A program made the translations under genes and the position numbers. DNA of 64,000 nucleotides from Aphrophora alni. Taxonomy: Eukaryota; Arthropoda; Insecta; Hemiptera; Aphrophoridae. Under the pieces are notes generated by a model. That model was given only the letters and a program-made list of their open reading frames with translations. It had not been told where the DNA came from and ran no database searches. Shown piece after piece: positions 47,612 through 60,900 of this stretch (positions within the stretch are counted from its first letter, which is position 1; the number at the start of each line of letters is the position of its first letter). Location of the stretch: the NCBI GenBank assembly GCA_963513935.1, contig OY740772.1, forward strand, positions 103,001,340 to 103,065,339. The letters run 5' to 3'.

Positions 47612-48099
47612 TTTTATACAGGGTAATTCATGAACAATAGGAAATGTTAAATGCTGATTCGTTAGTTTATATTAAAATTCCGCCAAACAGCTGTTATGAA
47701 ATACGTAAACATTTCCAAATCGACTCTACAAATTGCAGTAAAATTTTGGTGAAATGTAAAGATAGATGCCAACAATAGAAAGTTCCGATACAAATTTATA
47801 GAGACGAATTTTTAAAAAATCATTGGTTCGTGTTACTTTTATTTACGACATCTACCCCATATTTTAAGTTATCTAAAAATAAGTCCCGAGATAAGGCCAG
47901 ATAATGTTTGATTAAAATCTATTCACACTTTTGGACTGTGGAAAACTACCTACATGTCAGTCACAAGATTCCAAACATACAGACATGAGTCATTGAAAGG
48001 ACTTACAGTATATCTACAAAAACATCGAGAACATTTTTCCAAACCACGACGTAACATTCTCTATACTACATATACGTGTCAAAGTAAACACATAAATTT
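47612..48099. other. AT-rich noncoding stretch, weakly paralogous to 53,690-54,040
   Basis: Shared words: acgaatttttaaaaaatcat / acgaatttaagaaaatcat, aagtcccgagata..gcccagata-type and tatactac. It appears to be the upstream continuation of segments C2 and C3. Confidence 0.55.
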
Positions 48100-48760
48100 G
48101 TTTTGAAGTCTACAAAATGTTCTCAGCAGCTAGTGGAGTTGCTAGACAGAGACACCAACTAGCAAAACAAGTGAAAACATTAATGGATCGGAAAGTTAAC
48201 GATGCAGTCTTTATTAGTTTCAGACGAGTAGATTGTTGGAAAAATAAAATAAAACTTTCAAAGTGCATTGTGAAATTGTATGCTCAATTAATTTCTCCTG
48301 TCAAAGTATTTAAAGTTAACTTCGCTTTGTGCAATCTTAAGTGAAAAGTTTAATTTGAAAATGTAGGCCTACACCTTAAATTAAGGCCACCTTGACAAAC
48401 TTCACTTATTTAGCTTCTAATCTGAGGATAGCAGCACCACAAATGTTCATCAGTGCTTGGATCGTTGCTTGTGGCCATGTTTCCTAACTTCACTTTTCAA
48501 GTCTGTTGTTCCTCTTATTTTTTCTCCTTTGTGGGTTCCACTCCTAACGTGTTCTTTGAAATACTGTCTTATTGTTCCTAAAGTTGAGATCGAAAAATCC
48601 CCAATTTCTACTCTTTATCTGTTGTTACAGATGTTCTTAACAACTTTAATGTTACGGCATGACATGTATTCAGAAATTAACTTAAGATCAGCTAGTATAT
48701 AAAATCTGGTTTCCATAGCAACAGAGATTGTTTATTGTATCAGTTAATAACTATTAACCT
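48100..48760. repeat. Paralogous segment C2
   Basis: Collinear with C1 and C3: gtggagttgctagacagaga, cattaatggatcgg, tgtcaaagtatttaaagtta, gcaatcttaagtgaaaag, ttctttgaaatactgtc, tctttatctgttgttacaga, tattcagaaattaac and ggtttccatagcaacaga. Confidence 0.8.
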
Positions 48761-48789
48761 CAATACACACCAATTAACAATTCATTCTG

Positions 48790-48935
48790 TTCGTTCTTCA
48801 CCAACTCTTCTTCTATTCCGACCCTGAAGCTATTACAGTATTCGATGTCTAGGGGTCTCTATTTTATATTCTTTGAAAGGCGATGACGACCGAAAGATTT
48901 TTTGCCTTTCTAAGCAAAAACGAAGAAGAAATGCG
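48790..48935 (+). repeat. R2 dispersed repeat, 3' half
   Basis: Words gaagctattacagtattcga, tgtctaggggtctcta and the tail aaaggcgatgacgaccgaaa, then ttgccttt, which can pair back as a hairpin. Confidence 0.7.
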
Positions 48936-50784
48936 ATAATCAGAGAATTTTCAATAGTCAAAGAAGTGTCAGCTATCGTATCGAAAAGAACTGAAACTAG
49001 CTAACAGCGAAAATTATATCACTCGCATCTTAGCTCAAGCGAGCGATATAACCAGTGGCCATTTATTTTCACGTGTATTCAAACTAATAAGTGTAATAAC
49101 AGTTTTAAAATCACTGTTAGAGAATCACAAATCAGTGACTCACCGAACAACACGATTATTCCTTATGACAGCTAAAGTGTTATCCACAGCTGGTGAGTGA
49201 CTAATGAGAAATAGACCACAACTACTAAATTTTTTCTTTTTTTATTTAGGTTGGCTATATTTTATATTTTATTTAAGTTAAAATAATACAAATATTTTAT
49301 ACTGAGCAATTACCATGATGTAATGCAATAAATCGTTTATTCCATATAACAATAATGTTGAGTTAATGAGTCATTTACTTGTGTTAATAAAATTTTATTT
49401 CTTTTTAATTAAATATTTATTTTAATTTATCTAAAATTAATACTTATCATGCCAAAAAGAAAAATCCTTACATTTTTTTTACAAATGACTTCTGTATATT
49501 AAAATTACTACTAGAGATATGTACATAAATAAGCAAAAATAATAAATAATATACGTTATTTACTAACATAGATAGATAAATATTTTTATTTAAGGAATGA
49601 CGTTAGGACCATGAGGTCCTCTATAGGACCTAACCACAACACATACGTGGTATACAGAAAGTTATATAATGGGTGAAATAATGGGGTTTTTCCCGGAAAT
49701 ATCTGTATTGAAGTCTCGTGGGCCTAATAAAGTGGTTTTTGTAATAATGTCTATCTGACAATTGCTTATTCTACAGCCCAAAAGAAAACATTGATCATGA
49801 CTAAATCTGATATGCACATATTGACCGAGCTAGGTACTTTTTAAATGTACCGATAACTTTGAGGGTAAAACTTAAGACCAAGACTAAAAATTCTTCTTCT
49901 CAAAATCAGTCGTGACGATTTTCATCAAATTTGTAAAGGACCCAAACCAAAACACATCGCCCAGCGTTCATTTGAGCTTTTTCGATTGAAAAATAAAAAA
50001 AATTAATTTTTTTGGTAACGATTAGGTTTTTTTTATAGGTTAGGTTAGTTTAGGTTTTGGTTTAGGGATTAAATGAGTGAAATGTTTGTGCAGTGTTTTT
50101 GCCCCTTATATTTTCACTTGGTTATATGGATTGGTCACATTGAAATATTTTACAACTGTTTATTTTTCATTGTCTTTTCAAAATTTTAAATAAAATTAAG
50201 CAGCATAGAAGTGCATATCCCCCAAAAGAAATAATAATAATAACAAGGATATTGTTTGTTTCATTTAAAATTAGTGATTTTCGAGATACTGGAAAGTAGA
50301 TTATTAAATTAATTAAAAATTCCTTGACTGACATGTGTTGTACCAAAACACAAGAGGGCTTAAATGCTTCAATTGTAGGATCATAACACGCGTCATGTCC
50401 CGCACATTATAATCCTGGATTTCCATCACACGAAGCTGGGATTATTAAAACTGACATTGTCGGGAGGTAAATCGAAAGAGATGAACCAACAGTTCCAATG
50501 TTTTATGAAGAACAATAATTTACCCATAAGAGGTGAATGAATCTATATGGTATTGTTTACTCTATGTTAAAGATTGTTATAAGGGACAGTGTTCATATTG
50601 TCAAAAAGAATAGATCTGCCAAAACTCAACGTCAATTTTATAACCAATCTGGTATCATTCTCTATACTGTGCATATGTAAACATGTTTAACAGTGCTATC
50701 ATGGTACTTACCCAGCACGTAACTAATCTACGAGATACTACGCATACAGTATTTGATAAAGTAAAATAATAATTTTCCTATAAT
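48936..50784. other. AT-rich noncoding stretch
   Basis: No gene recognised. It contains a short ggttaggttag run near 50,035 and the low-complexity aataataataac near 50,230. Confidence 0.5.
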
Positions 50785-51031
50785 CAAATCAAATTCAACT
50801 AGAATGGTGTAAGACAGTACAAATTGTATTGACCTTGTACCCTATATTGAATTCTACATGTACGACAAGATATTTCTTTCCGCTCTAATTCAATCTTCAG
50901 GAATATTGCCGCTGTACACATATCGAGATGGCAGAAGTAATACGAGGCTTCTATATCTGAGAAATATAAAACAATAATGAATTCTTTTCAGGGTCTAGGC
51001 TTGAGGCAACGAAAATATAATTGGTTTAGTT
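50785..51031. repeat. 247 bp duplicate, copy 2
   Basis: Counterpart of 34,748-34,994: same length, no indels, about 8 substitutions, three of them clustered at ttcgtgcc against ttcttttc. Confidence 0.93.
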
Positions 51032-51062
51032 TATTCTAACATTTGCCTCAATTTATGTAGTA

Positions 51063-51360
51063 CACGGTGTTTCACAAAGAAGCGGAGAAACTTCAAGGGC
51101 GTATTCCACTCATAAAATAAAGAAATAAGTTAATATTCTGGAACTAGGTTCGAAAATTTTATTAGTTTCCCATCAAACTGGTATTTTGTTTTGTTTTACG
51201 ATATTGAGTTCAGATTTCGTACAATATTTTTTTTCTATGTTAGGCCTTGAATCAAAGATAAAGACTTATACATTTTCAAAATGGTAGATGTTTATAATAT
51301 ATAACTAAGAATATCTCGAAAACCGTTTACTTAACACAAATATACAAGAAACTAAATGAA
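51063..51360. mobile_element. Half of a foldback-type element
   Basis: It starts cacggtgtttcacaaag and includes cattttcaaaatggtagatg, then aatatctcgaaaaccgttta. This is the same order of features as one arm of the 5,955-6,915 element. The opposite arm is not present. Confidence 0.55.
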
Positions 51361-51364
51361 TGAA

Positions 51365-51485
51365 AATCACCCAAAAGCACAAAAAACATTAACAACACAA
51401 AGACTGTATAGTTATATTTATTCTACATTATGTACATTTCAATAGAACTATCATCTTCAGAGGTACAATATATTATTTATACAAC
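51365..51485. mobile_element. One-ended relative of the 10,328-10,682 MITE
   Basis: Matches its left end: cccaaaagcacaaaaaacat, aacaacacaaagactgta, atttattctac and atcttcagaggtacaata. No second inverted end follows. Confidence 0.75.
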
Positions 51486-51979
51486 GTCAAACAAAACGGT
51501 ATTCTACATAATTTTCTGTGATCTAGAACGAACATTTTCTGTGACTTCTGCCATTTATTATTTCATTCCCAATACATTGATGTAAATAAAGTCTATAAAT
51601 TTAATACAAACTTTACGAAAATCTATTTCTTATATAAAACAAAACAGACCAAAAAAATTGGCAGAAAATGGTTTTATTTATAATTATCAAAAACAAGAAC
51701 ACCAACAAAATAACAATAATAAAATGATAAACGTTAACAAAAATAAACAACTAACCATTTTAGGTTATGTTCACACGAACTTCTTTCTTTATACTTTCAC
51801 CAGTAAAATGTGACCTGAACTTTTCATTGTTTCTTTTTGGAACTTCCTGCATAGATTTGTTTTGCATAGCTGTATTTAGTTCATTACGGACCTCTATTAA
51901 GCAATCCATTATAAAAGTATTTACGTCAAATCTAACGACTAGAAAAATGGTAGATTTATTGGAATTTCAGCTTGTAAAC
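51486..51979. other. AT-rich noncoding stretch
   Basis: The 71-codon frame at 51,767-51,982 begins with ATG but has no recognisable domain; its end overlaps the start of segment B2. No gene is called. Confidence 0.5.
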
Positions 51980-53340
51980 TAGTAATGATAAATGTTCCTG
52001 GACAGACAGTTTATGACCATATTTAAAATGGTCGATGGTAGTGGGGGGAGGGGGGGGGTTTAGAGCGTAACTTTGGATTGCAAGGTGTCAGAACGTTCAA
52101 ATCGGTGTCGATTTGTAATTAATAACGAGATCTACGTAAATATTTAACAAAGCCACAAATAATAAAATGTCGTTTCTAAAAGACACAAAATATCGGGAAT
52201 CGGATTGTTATAAAGTAAGTAATATCTCAAAATCGGCTTTACCAATTTCATTAAAATTTTAGTGAATGGTGACGATAAATAACCCAAATTCAATAGCAAA
52301 ATAAGGAGAAACAAATTATGGTTAAAAATAACTAGAAAAAAAGAACCATGGCCCGTCCTTAAAATCTCGATTTAAATCAAATAAAATTTACGCTATGGAC
52401 ACGCGGCGTATATTTTCACTTTTTGATTGACAACTACCAAACTAACATTATTGATACCGATTATTTTTTATTGGTTCAATGACACAATAAATATTCAGAA
52501 ATAATTTTGTGTGTGAAATGTATCTTTGTACATAAATATAAACTTCATAGCTTACAAACTTAGACTACTAAAACACACAACTGTCAGATGTAATACACAA
52601 GGGATATTTTTCAATTCCACCCTTCAATCCGTTTGATATATTTATTCAAATAAAACAGTACAAACAAATGAATCGTATTATTTTAGTTTACAGAGTTTAG
52701 TCAAATTTAGAGAAACTTCTTTGTTGCAATGCCTGTGAGTAATTGCATAATTTATAGCCTTTAACTTGTAGCCTATTAAATTTTTTGTAGAAAATGTTAT
52801 ACGAGTTATCAATGAATATCTTCAGTTTAAAGGTGAAAAACCATTACCGTTTTATCAAAAATATAAAATGCAGCATAATGAAATAAAACAATAAAGTAAA
52901 AAAATAACACACAAAATTTGGTCGTTATATTTTTGTTAAAAAGGCGATGATGACCAAAACGTTGTCTTCAATCAAAACAAAATTTGGAGCCGTAATATTG
53001 TTTACACACGAGTTTGACTCACTAATCATCACATTTCCCTTAAATGTTACTAATTATCGGTATGTTCCGATTTTGTGAAATTACGTATTTTAAAACAAGT
53101 GGAATTTTTTGACAGATGACAACCAATACGGTAAACTCAGGGGCTACATTTTAGTAAAATTTGGGAAAATCGTTATTTTGTGTTTTTTTATGGAATGTCC
53201 CCCAAACATGACTTATTGAAAAAGAAAATAAAGTCCGGAGATATGATGAAAATATATCTACATACTAAATTTGATTAAAATAGGTACTGAGCAGAAGAGA
53301 AGATAGACAGACAAAAGAGAGACATAATTCCCAAAAGCGA
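51980..53340. repeat. Paralogous segment B2
   Basis: Counterpart of B1 (43,720-45,330), with the same block order, including the 155 bp conserved block at 52,519-52,673. It ends in the R3-like stretch (accaatacggtaaac, aaaatcgttattttgtgttt, acatactaaatttgattaaa, gacataattcccaaaa). Confidence 0.8.
52519..52673. repeat. 155 bp unusually conserved block in segment B2
   Basis: Counterpart of 44,377-44,531 with four substitutions and no indel. It contains the same AATAAA hexamer. Confidence 0.9.
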
Positions 53341-54039
53341 TGTAGAAATTAGGGATATTAAACGTATATTTTCACGATACATTTGACACTGGTTAAAAGA
53401 CATAAAGTCACAATTAATTTAAAAAAATTAACAATACTATTTTTTTGCAAAAAAATAAATAAATAGATTACCCTAAAAACATTGTCTTTGTGTGGGACTC
53501 AAGAAAAAAAATAAAATATTTGTTCTTCAAATGGCTATAAACAGTATTTTATTGTTTTTCGAAAGTTTAGTTGAGGTGACTAATGCCCTTTTACCAAATC
53601 CTGATTCAATTACATTCAAGTATTAATGATATGTAAAAATTAATTATTCAAAACCGTATGCAAAATTGCAAATAATAAAAAACTTCCGGTAAGGAAGCGT
53701 AGCTGAAAATCGTTAGACACGAATTTAAGAAAATCATAGATCTCTGTGGTTTTTTATTCTATCCCCAAATTTCAATTTATCGAAAAAAAAAAAAAAAAAA
53801 AAAAGTCCCAAGATATGCCCAGATAGCATTTTGATTAAAATCGCCCTTGTAGGTTGTAGAGCACTGCATATATGACAGACAACAATCAGGTACATAGCCG
53901 TCAACCCAAAACCCACTCTTTACACGCTTTTGAACGCAAAAAAGGATATATCCGTTACAAAAAAAAATCTACAATGTTTAAAGCATCACATAAATTTCTG
54001 TATACTACGTATAGGTGAGGAATAAAAAGAGAACTTTGT
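53341..54039. other. AT-rich noncoding stretch
   Basis: A run of 20 or more A lies at about 53,781-53,802. The part from 53,690 is weakly paralogous to 47,800-48,090. No gene. Confidence 0.5.
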
Positions 54040-54760
54040 TTTGGGGGTCAACAAAACGTTCTCTGAAGCAATGGAGTTGATAGACCGAGACACAAACTTA
54101 CAAAAGAACTAATAGGTGGCCAAGTCTTCATTATTATAACAGACGAGTGCATCTAAGGAAAAATATGAGAAAACATATTTTAAAGTGCATGGAAAAAGTT
54201 AATGCAATTTTTATATTCAATTAATTTTTGTTGTCAAAGTATTTAACGTTAACTTCGCTATGTCCAATCATAAGTGAAAAGTTTACCTACTAGCTTAAAA
54301 GTTTGTTTGTCCAAGTTTCGGCAAACTTCACTTATTTAGTTCCTAAATGAAGGATAAATTAAGTTAGGTTAAGAGCTCCAGAAATGTTCTTCATCCATAT
54401 TTAACCCATGGTTTGTTTGTTCCTTGTCTTGATAACTTTAATTAATTCTCTTTCCACTAACCTTCGTCACATCATTTTGTTCCTCCTATATTCTGCTCTT
54501 CTCTTGGTACCACTCTTCTTTCAAACACTGTATTGTTGCTTCCTAAAGGTGTGATCTAAAAAGCCCCAATGCCTCTCTTTATCTGTTGTTACAGAGTAGC
54601 TTCATAGAGTATAACTCTATTGTGCCATAATATTACGAGAAGTATTCAGAAATTAACTGGGGATCAGATAGTTACTTCAAGTTGGTTGCCATAGCAACAC
54701 ACATTGTTTGTTGTTGTCGTTATCTATTAACCTCAATTTACAACCCATATGGTGTGTTGT
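54040..54760. repeat. Paralogous segment C3
   Basis: Collinear with C1 and C2: atggagttgatagaccgaga, ttttgttgtcaaagtattta, aagtgaaaagtttac, ttcctaaaggtgtgatc, tctttatctgttgttacaga, attcagaaattaactg and ggttgccatagcaacac. Confidence 0.8.
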
Positions 54761-55104
54761 TCACCAATACTTGTGAACTATTTTAATATTCGAGAAATAG
54801 GTTGTTCCCCTTTTTTTGTATAAGACCCAGAGGTTTATCCCCTTTCAAAATTATAAAATAAAGAAAAATAAGGTAAATAGTTATTTGTGCAACTAGCAAA
54901 GTGGCACTTTTTTAAACGAGAGAAAAATGTTGACGCACGAGGTTTGCCAAATGCGTCGATTTTAACGAGTTTAAAAAAGACACTTTTCTCACGAATTGCA
55001 CATTATACTTTGTCTACAGTTGTTATTTTGGCAATAAAAACAGTTCATACTGGCGGTCGTACATTTTCCTTGATTTGACAGGAAAGAGATTTAGTACAAC
55101 GTTG
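54761..55104. other. Flank of the LTR element
   Basis: AT-rich DNA without a recognised gene. The last bases before the LTR are gttg (55,101-55,104). Ty3/gypsy integration usually duplicates 4-6 bp, but the other flank lies outside the window. Confidence 0.5.
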
Positions 55105-57175
55105 TGTTACCAGGGGACTTAAATTTAATAAAGGCGGAACCAAAATGGTAACAATGTTTAGAAATGAAAAATAAAAAAAAGACAAAGACAAGTTTAATAA
55201 TTAACAAGGCTCAAGTTTATTGAAAGCAGAAAGAAATTTCGGCGATTCAGACTTTGTCATTTACAACAAAAGACATTCTGACACAAATGATCAATAAAAA
55301 AAACTTATGATTAACAGTATCATAAATTGTAAAAGTTATAAGCCCTTAAATGTAACATATAATAATTTAAAAAAAAAATTAATCAACAGATTCTAAAAAT
55401 TTATCCCCCCTTTTAATATAGATATTTATAGTTACAAAAATTTAACAATAAAAAAAGACAATGAGCACAGCTTAATAATTCACAGAATTATAATTAATAA
55501 AAAAAAAGATTATACGCCCTTAATGTAAAAGTATAATAATAATAAAAAAAAAATTAATCAAAAGATTCAAAAAAGAAAAAAAAACTTATCCCCCCCCTTT
55601 TTTAGTTTATAAGATGATAGTTTGCTTTTAAACAATTACAGAATTTAACAAAATATAAAAGAGTTTGATATTTTAAGTTCAAAAAATCATATCTATAGTT
55701 AACATGTTTATCACTAAACTAAAGATACATAATATAACTGGTTTGAAAAATTTCTTAAAAACTATATTGGCCAAATAAATTTATATATTTTAAACAAACA
55801 AAAAAAAGGAATTTAGAATTTTGAAATTTTGTTAATTGACGTCAATTATTTTAATTTGGAAATTAACCTCTTGGAGGTTGTTAGGACCGAAAATTGCATG
55901 CAGGCTCCACCCAATAATTGTTTTATATATATATTTTATAATTAACTACACAGGTCTACATTTAGAAAATAGTCTTAAGGAACACATATTTGCGAAAGTA
56001 AATTTAGGCACATATACAAAATGAGTTAGTTAAAGTTCTGTAAAGTCAGCTGTAGAAAAAGACATCACTTTTATGCACTTGAAAATGTGAGGTTACGTTA
56101 TACAAAAAAAACGTGTTTTGCCAACAGGACGAAACTTGTTAGGATGTTTCGTTGGTTTGTGCAATGTGAGACAAGAATTTCTTTATTTCTCCAATTTCTC
56201 CTATTTGTCCTACCAGCATATTAGCTGTGAGCAAAAAACATGTTCTTTTAGTGTCTGTACAAAATCAGACATGTTTTAGCATTAATGTTCATCATTAAAG
56301 AAATATCTGATTATTTGCCAAAATTAAAGAAAATTGATTGTATAACAGAAATTCGTTAAGATGGTACTTAAAAGCTTCTTAGATTATTATAAATCTATTT
56401 ATATATATTTTAATTTTGTTTAAAAGAAAGCTTGTATAAGACTTGTAAGATTTTGCAAAAGTCTGTAAAACGAAATTTTCTGATTTAGAAGAAATTTCCT
56501 CAATTGTTTTATATTTGACAAGTTCATATTCTGATCATTTAATGTTCAACACTAGTTTGCACTTATTTCACAAAATTGTTCAAAACGTAAAATGTGCCTT
56601 TGCAAAATTTTGTAAATGATGTTTTAAGAAAAGAAATTTTTTATAATCATTTAGTTTCAAAAGAAAATAGAATATTGAATAAAACATGAAATACATATTT
56701 TAAAGAAAACATGATAATTAACAAATTATTTTAAAAATTAACAAAATTTATAATATGACAAAATCTGTAAGGTTGTAGTACCTGGTAAATCCTGTCGCAG
56801 ATCACGTGAGGTAGCACCGAGAAAATGATGGTTAATTTTAACATTTTTGAAACAGATTATTAGACTAAGGCGCACAAGCTGTAATTTAACATGATGTATT
56901 AGAAAGCCGGTGATTTTGAGAGAAGAAGAAAACTTTTAACTAACGGAGTTATGAAGAATGTAGACCATGTTGTTATCGCATGTAGACTGTGGACTGGTAA
57001 TCGAGAAGCTAGCTTGACCGGCGAAATGTACTTTGGTTTCAAGTATCAGGTGATGCTTGGTTTTGGAGCGGGCCGCTAGATGCCAGCATCTGTCAAGCGA
57101 CGGAAGGTAGAATGTATATTTACGAAATGAGTTAAGTTATATGGCGGAAGTGCTTTTTTGGATTTAAATGCTACA
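55105..57175 (-). repeat. 3' LTR, 2,071 bp
   Basis: On the + strand it begins tgttaccagggg (55,105) and ends atgctaca (57,175), so in element orientation it starts TGTAGC and ends TAACA, the usual TG..CA with TGT/ACA inverted ends. The start is fixed by the point where identity with the second LTR begins, and the end by the polypurine tract that abuts it. It is long for an insect Ty3/gypsy LTR. A candidate AATAAA (minus strand) lies at 55,216-55,221, about 110 bases from the LTR end. The frame at 55,836-56,024 within it has no signature. Confidence 0.9.
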
Positions 57176-57188
57176 GCTCTCCCCCCCC
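57176..57188 (-). promoter_or_regulatory. Polypurine tract
   Basis: On the minus strand it reads GGGGGGGGAGAGC, immediately before the 3' LTR. It is the expected RNase H-resistant primer for plus-strand DNA synthesis. Confidence 0.85.
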
Positions 57189-57954
57189 GAAAGACGGAGT
57201 TAGTGTAGAAAGAAAAGGGGCCAGAAGGGCCTCCCGCAAAATTTAGAAAAAGGAGAGAGAGTGTGCTTGAAGGGGTAGAAAAAAATTTCCTCTCAGACAG
57301 GTGTTTTAGACCTCGAGATAAACAAAAGACAAACTAAGACTAACATGCATGGCGAGTGCCACATTAACTATGTGTAGTTCGACAGAACCGGTCAGTATAC
57401 CTCCACCAAGATAAACAACAAAGAACAAATACACCAAACTTAACTGTTAAGGAAATGGACTCACTATGTCCTCGTCCGAAGACGTCATGGTGACGAAGAA
57501 ACAGAAGAGTTCATGACGCTCTCTATATTCTCGTCGCATCGATTACACCCGCGGAGTGCTCGATGTCAAGATATGTCTAGATAGGGAAACATGTCAGGTA
57601 CATGTAGCGGCCATTGCCGTAAAGTGGAACCTCATAGTTGATCAGACTATGGGTTGAAAAGCGTCAAGTCCGGGAAACAGTGAGATATATCACTGGACAA
57701 GGAAAATCAATATCTCTTCGCCTGCAAACATCTATACAGATTACGGCACGGAGGGGCTCTAGGAGAGCTCAGCCCACCGATGCCCAAACATACAGATGTG
57801 CATTTGGCTTAGAGGAAATACGGCTTGGTTCCGTATTTTATTATGTTCTGCAGTGCATAGAAAGAAGACTACCAGATGACAATTTGTGCGGGCCAAGAAA
57901 GATCAGAAAGAAAATTAAATCGTAAAGGAGAAGGTTCTAGAAATTTGTTAATAT
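57189..57954 (-). other. Untranslated stretch between pol and the polypurine tract
   Basis: About 766 bp with no minus-strand frame of useful length and no envelope-like features. A 95-codon + strand frame at 57,638-57,925 starts with TTG, contains no ATG and has no known domain, so it is not called. Confidence 0.75.
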
Positions 57955-60900
57955 TTAATTTATATGATGAGGTTTGAGTTGCTCGACGTGTGCTTTTTTA
58001 ATGAAGCGAGGTGAATTGGCGAAAGAAAGCGCAACGGTAACCGGGGTAAGAAAATCAATGATCCGGAAGGGACCGGACCATCGTGGCATCAATTTAGCAG
58101 CTCGCTTGTCTATGGCGGAGCTCAGAGGGTGTGTTTTACACCAGACAAGATCGTTGATTTTATACAGATGAGGCTTCCTGAATTTGTTATAGGTCTTTTC
58201 GGCCTTTTGGTGCGCTTTCATTATATTGTCTTTGGCCTGGCGCCAAACTTGTGATGGATTAGTATTAGGTTTTGGAAGGAGATCGTGTATGTTCCAGCTG
58301 AGACTCAGTGGTGTATTGGGGAGAAAATTAAAAAGAATACTAAAAGGTGTTGCTTTAAGAGTCTCATGATGTGCGAAATTGAAAGCCAGCTGAAGCCAGC
58401 AAAGGGAGTCGTCCCAAGAGGATTGATTTTTGGAGTGATAGGCGATAAGGGCTGCCTTAAGGTTTCGGTTGAGTCTTTCCGCATTATTAGGTTGGGGGTG
58501 ATAAGGAGATAAAGTTGCATGCTTAATACCGCGAGAAAAACAAAAGTTGCGGAAGACATGTGATACAAAACATTGTGCATTGTCAGAGATTATTATCTTT
58601 GGAAAACCGAAATTTTGAAAAATGTTTTGGCTTAAGGCCTTAATTGTACTGTGGGAAGTTGCATCTCTGACAGGCATGAGCCAGGTGAATTTTGAGAACT
58701 GGTCAACTGCGACCAGTATCATGTTGTAGCCCTGTTTTGTCCTAGGAAGCTGTCCGACGTAGTCGATATGTAATTTTTCCATGGGACGATTGGGAACCGT
58801 TGAGGCAAGGTATCCTAATTTGGAGTTGTGAGCAGGTTTGCTTACAGCGCACACCGAACAAGCTCGCACTTTAGACGTGACATCCTGTTTTAAAGTTGGC
58901 CAATAAAAATTCTCCTTTACCTTAAACAAAGTTTTAAGTACTCCAAGATGACCACCCACAACGGAGTCGTGATGATAATTAATCACCAGGTCGACTAAGG
59001 ACTGAGGTAAATAAATTCTGGTGGGCTTTTCCAGATGATTTTTCAGGCAAAGAACACCTTTACTTAAACAGTACTTCTCCGAAGAGATGTTCTGTTCAAG
59101 ATCGGCAATGATATTTTTCAAAATAGGGTCGGCCTTTTGATGAGTCTGGATGTCATGAAAAGCTAGAGGAAAATTTGTGAGGAGACTGGTACACGAAAAG
59201 GTGACATTTTCTTCGTTGAAATTTTCCGGTTCAAACATGCGCGAGAGGGAGTCTGCTATGATGTTCTGAGTTCCTCTTATGTGCGCTACCTTAAATTTCA
59301 ATGAAGTCAACTTGGCAATCCATCGGCCTAATTTACCAAGTTGACGAGGACGTGCTAAAAGCCAAGAAAGGGCTTGGTTGTCGGTTTCTAATAGGAATTC
59401 CCGATGCTCTAGATATTGCCTAAATTTCTCTACTCCAAAAACTACTGCTAGGCATTCGGCTTCATATGCAGATGAGGCTTTTCTTTCTGCAGGTGTTAAA
59501 GTACGTGAAGCGTACGCTATGGGCTGTCGTGAGCCGTCAATTTCTTGGAGTAGAACTGCTCCAAGGGCCACCGAGCTCGCATCCGTTTGCAGGATGAATG
59601 GTTTGGCGAAATCGGCCATCCGGAGAACCGGAGGCTGTGTTATTGCCTCCCGAAGATGTTTAAAAGCTTTCTCTTGTTCAGCTTGCCAAGAGAATTTTTG
59701 GCCCTTCCTCCGAAGCAGATTTAGAGGCGCAGCGTGCTCCGCGAAATTTGGAATGAATTTAGCAAAGAAATTGACCATTCCAATGAATCTGGAAACGGCC
59801 TTAGGGTTCTTGGGTTGCGGAAAATTTCTAATTGCCTTTGTTCTAGATGGGTCAATTTGCACGCCACGAGAAGAAACTAGGTGTCCTAAAAAGCTTATCT
59901 CATTCACAGCGAAACGGACCTTATCTGGGTTAACAGTCAAGCCAGCCCGCCGCAAACGAGTAAGGACTTCGCGAAGATGTTTTTGATGCTCTTCCCAAGT
60001 TTTGGAGTAAATGACTAGATCATCCAGATAATTAAAAATGAATTTGAATTTGATGTCATGGAAGACCTGATCCAAAAGTCTGGTAAGCACTTGGGCACCA
60101 GTACAGAGTCCAAAAGGGACTCGAGTAAACTGATAAAGCATCCAAGGAGTACAAAAACTGGTAATTTGTTTGGACTTTTGAGACAAAGGGATTTGATGAT
60201 AAGCTGAATTTAGATCGAAAACTGTGAAATATTTGGCACCGACAAACCAGTTAAAACTTTGATGTAAGTTAGGTAGCGGCACCGCTTCGACGACGATGTT
60301 TTGATTGAGCCTCCGATAATCAATCACCATCCTTGTTTTCTTTTCGGGGTGTTGAACCAGAAAAACAGGGGATGCATATGCCGACCGGCTGGGTTCTACT
60401 ACTCCTGAATCTAACAATTCGTTGATGTGTTCGCGGAGGTATTCCATTTTGGGAGGTGCCAATTGGTATGGAGAACACTTGACCGGAGTGTTGTCCTTCA
60501 GTTGAATATCGTATTCAACTAGATGTGTTAAACCTAACCTTTTTGTGAGTACCTGAGGAAAATCATTAATTATTTTTAAAATGGCGTTTTTATCGTCCTT
60601 TTGTAGATGACCTAAAGGATCAGGAGCAGTAGATTCAGATGTTGTGGACACTATAGGTTTATACGCGGAATTACTAAAATTACATAGAGGAAAAACAATA
60701 GACCTTGAAAATTTGAAATAGAAGTTTTTTGCTGAAAGATCAAGTACCAGTCCCGTTTTAGATATGAAATCTGACCCGAGGATCAGAGGACACGACAACT
60801 TATGCGCCACCAGGAAATCCACATTCCAACTACAATGTTCCATTTTAAGATGAAGACGACAAGAGTAGGAAATGGGCAACCTTTTTCCAGAAGCCGTGAC

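Noticed and set aside
57638..57925. 95-codon + strand frame opposite the end of the LTR element
   Set aside because: It starts at TTG, contains no ATG and has no recognisable domain; lack of stops alone is not support.
57189..57954. Envelope gene in the LTR element
   Set aside because: No minus-strand frame longer than about 60 codons, no signal peptide and no membrane segment in this interval.
59378..59986. 202-codon + strand frame (and a 185-codon one at 62,122-62,679)
   Set aside because: Shadows of pol and gag on the opposite strand, with arginine/serine-rich composition typical of antisense frames.
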